A stretch of DNA of 64,000 nt from Dastarcus helophoroides. Lineage: Eukaryota; Arthropoda; Insecta; Coleoptera; Bothrideridae. Every line of letters begins with the position of its first letter. Within the stretch, counting starts at the first letter, position 1. The notes under the pieces were generated by a model that saw only the letters and a program-made list of their open reading frames with translations, did no database searches and was not told where the DNA came from. The DNA lies in assembly GCA_028583605.1 (NCBI GenBank), contig CM053333.1, forward strand, positions 8,388,638 through 8,452,637, given 5' to 3'. The position numbers and the translations under genes are program-made. Shown here piece by piece: positions 61,845-64,000 of this stretch.

Positions 61845-62380
61845 TGGTTTATTTTAAAAAATTGGTCAATAAATTCCAGTCATTTACTACGTATTTTACG
61901 ATCGACAGTAACTAATTATAAATTCATGTCGGTAATTTCTTCACATTATTACTGTTTAGAAACCTAATTTGTGTTTATCCTCATAACACAAGTTTGACAC
62001 CGAAGATGAAAATAATACTTTAATCCTTTGATGTACATAATTATTATATTCAATGTATACAAATATACTTCGATCAAAACATTGAGATAAATTATCTCAA
62101 ACTATAACTATTTCTAAGCAAAGAACCAAAATAATTAATGATTTTTTAGTCATTTAAACGTCATTGTCAAAGACAAAGACACTATGTCACTATCAGAGAA
62201 TATTTTTTCTATGGTTAATAGTTCTGGTCGTAGCCAACATGCCAACATAAAATCAGAATTTCTTCAGCCAACAGCCAACCGTTGATTGAATAAGTCATTC
62301 AATCTGGTATTCTGTGTCAACGACCAAGTTATGCTCATGTAGGGTAATCAAGATCATTCTCGATTAATTTTAAGTGGAAA
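61845..62380. other. Nischarin upstream region
   Basis: No gene or repeat recognised before the satellite that begins near 62380. It presumably includes the promoter; no TATA box assigned. Confidence 0.4.
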
Positions 62381-63780
62381 TTCCATAAGAAACTTGAAAA
62401 TTTTCAACATTCCTAGGAAAAGTCGAAGTTCAGAATTACCATAAAAAAACCGAAAGTAAACTCGAAATGTTGGGAAAACAACTCTTAATTTCGAGAAACA
62501 TAAAAATCAAGCAGAACAAGCCGAAATTTCGAATTCAGAATTAAAATTTTTGAAGAAAAAATAAAAATCGGAATTTAAACATAAACTACGAAGGCCCAGA
62601 AAGGACGTGAATCTAAAAATAAATAATTTCGACTTTTTCTCGAAATTTCGATCTTTCGCTCGAATTTTCGATCTTTTTCTCGAAATTTCGATCTTTTTCT
62701 CGAAATTTCGATCTTTTTCTCGAAATTTCGATCTTTCGCTCGAATTTTCGATCTTTTTCTCGAAATTTCGATCTTTTTCTCGAAATTTCGATCTTTCGCT
62801 CGAATTTTCGATCTTTTTCTCGAAATTTCGATCTTTCGGTTCAATACGTCTAAGCATTTTGCATTTACAACAATTTTTCATCTCTTAGCATTTAACTTTT
62901 ACGGGGCGGGCGCAATCAGGGCCATTTATCTATTTTGTTATCGAATACAGCAATTTGCTGTCCCGAAATTTTAGTCTTTTCTGAAATGATCTGTTTCTCC
63001 AGGTTTCCATCTTTTTCTCGAAGTCTCGACCTTATTCTCGAAATTTCCAATATTTACCAAATTTAAAACTGTTTTCTAGAAATTTTCAACCTAATTCGCG
63101 AAATTTCCACTTTATTCTTGAAATTTCGATCTTTTTCTCTAAATTTCGAACTTTTTCTCGAAGTTTCGAATTTTTGCTTATGTGAATAAAAGTCGAAAAT
63201 CCAAGACCAAACTCAAAATTATTTTCAGATAAATTTTTAATGTAATTGCAGCAACCGCCCCTAAATTTGCTAAAAGTTGAAATAAGAAAAAGTTTCTTTT
63301 GGCAAAATTTAACTCGCTCTGGGAAATTTCGAATCATTACCAAATTTAAACAATTTTCTCGAAATTTCGATCTTTTGCTCGAATTTTCGATCTTTTTCTT
63401 GAAGTTTCGATCTCTTTCTCTAAATTTCGATCTTCTTCTCGAAATTTCGAGTTTTTATAAAATTTAAAATGTTTTCTAGACATTTGCACATTTTTTAGGA
63501 AATTTCGATCTTTTTCTCGAATTTTCAAATTTTTCCTCGATGTTTCGAATATTTTCTAAGGTGATCAAAAGTCGAAAATTCTAGAACAAACTCAAAATTA
63601 TTTTGAGTTAATGTTTTAATGTAATTTTTCTTAGAAATTAATTTTCTGTCAAAACTTCGACCTTGATCCGAAAGTTTCGGTTTTTTTTACCAAATTTTCA
63701 CATTTTTTTTAAATTTCGTAGTTAAAACAATTTCTTTTATCATAAATATTGTAACAAAATGTAATTTTTTTTAAGCTTAA
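62380..63780. repeat. TTCGAAA satellite with a 20-bp minisatellite core
   Basis: From 62631 to 62840 about ten head-to-tail copies of the 20-mer TTTTTCTCGAAATTTCGATC and its variant with TTTCGCTCGAATTTTC. Looser copies continue to about 63550. Because 20 is not a multiple of three and the unit lacks stops in most frames, open frames arise on both strands (62507-62881, 62575-62844 and 62607-62888). These give repetitive Lys/Arg/Glu/Phe strings and are not genes. Confidence 0.92.
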
Positions 63781-63803
63781 TCCACTCGCAAAGGGTAACC
63801 CCA

Positions 63804-64000
63804 TTATGTTTTCAAATCACTGCGAGTAGGATGGGGAAACAAGGATAGATGGCGATGAACCGCCTTCCTGAACAAGGATAGGTTGTAATTTTTGGGGAAA
63901 ATTCCTTTCGGTAACAAGTTCCATAACTTGGAAGTTCTATAGAAAAAAGAGTCTCCGTAGACAGAAGTCCTCACTGTGTCAAGCTGGACCGCACAGGAAT
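63804..64000 (-). CDS. C-terminal end of a non-LTR retrotransposon polyprotein (partial)
   Basis: Reading leftward from the window edge, 65 codons are open to the TAA at 63806-63804. The segment YGDSFFYRTSKLWNLLPKG followed by FRKAVHRHL is the typical end of the reverse-transcriptase ORF in jockey/CR1-type LINEs ('...SFF-RT-KLWN-LP...FK--V---L'). The N-terminal part (endonuclease, RT) would lie beyond 64000. No start codon is present because it is a fragment. The frame is undamaged over the visible part, and the LINE 3' end lies next to the satellite. Confidence 0.8.
   Translation of the reverse strand, partial: SCAVQLDTVRTSVYGDSFFYRTSKLWNLLPKGIFPKNYNLSLFRKAVHRHLSLFPHPTRSDLKT

Noticed and set aside
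62507..62888. Three overlapping ORFs with a 20-residue periodic Lys/Arg/Glu pattern
   Set aside because: Explained by a 20-bp minisatellite lacking stops; frames are open on both strands.

Overview
This is nuclear DNA of an insect. The seven genes found have small introns and best resemble insect proteins (osa, katanin p60, Jagunal, an SLC16-type transporter, Arp6, a PX-LRR Nischarin and a UPF0547 zinc-ribbon protein). The background is very AT-rich and full of class II transposons. A beetle or a similarly repeat-laden insect is plausible, but the order cannot be fixed from the sequence alone.

Layout, left to right: 1-3470 satellite; 5984-6637 (-) first coding exon of osa; 9330-11713 (-) katanin p60; 12854-14151 a TIR element filled with satellite; 14334-15137 (+) Jagunal; 15782-18560 a nest of DNA transposons, several with readable target-site duplications; 19741-19885 (+) probable first coding exon of a monocarboxylate-type transporter; 19886-51418 its proposed 31.5-kb intron, almost wholly repeats; 51419-53230 the transporter's other two coding exons; 53889-54367 (-) UPF0547 protein; 57487-59874 (+) Arp6; 60380-61844 (-) Nischarin-like; 62380-63780 satellite; 63804-64000 (-) the C-terminal end of a non-LTR retrotransposon ORF, cut by the window edge. 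The host genes are unrelated housekeeping or developmental genes and form no functional cluster.

The unusual part is the repeat biology. A family of satellites built on a TTCGAAA core recurs in eight or so blocks, in higher-order units of about 340, 390, 540, 745 and 840 bp and a 20-bp minisatellite. Three of these blocks are bracketed by transposon-like terminal inverted repeats (12854-14151, 21097-26950, 35035-41892), so satellite appears to be the payload of mobile elements. Inside the largest is a solo LTR with a TATA box, an initiator and four heat-shock-element-like dyads. A small palindromic element (two copies, 12-14-bp duplications of different sequence) carries a hammerhead-ribozyme-like core. 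A 3.2-kb transposon with roughly 350-bp inverted repeats has tRNA-like A/B boxes in both ends and a decayed DDE transposase. Several insertions can be proved inside the window, because a paralogous copy still has the empty site.
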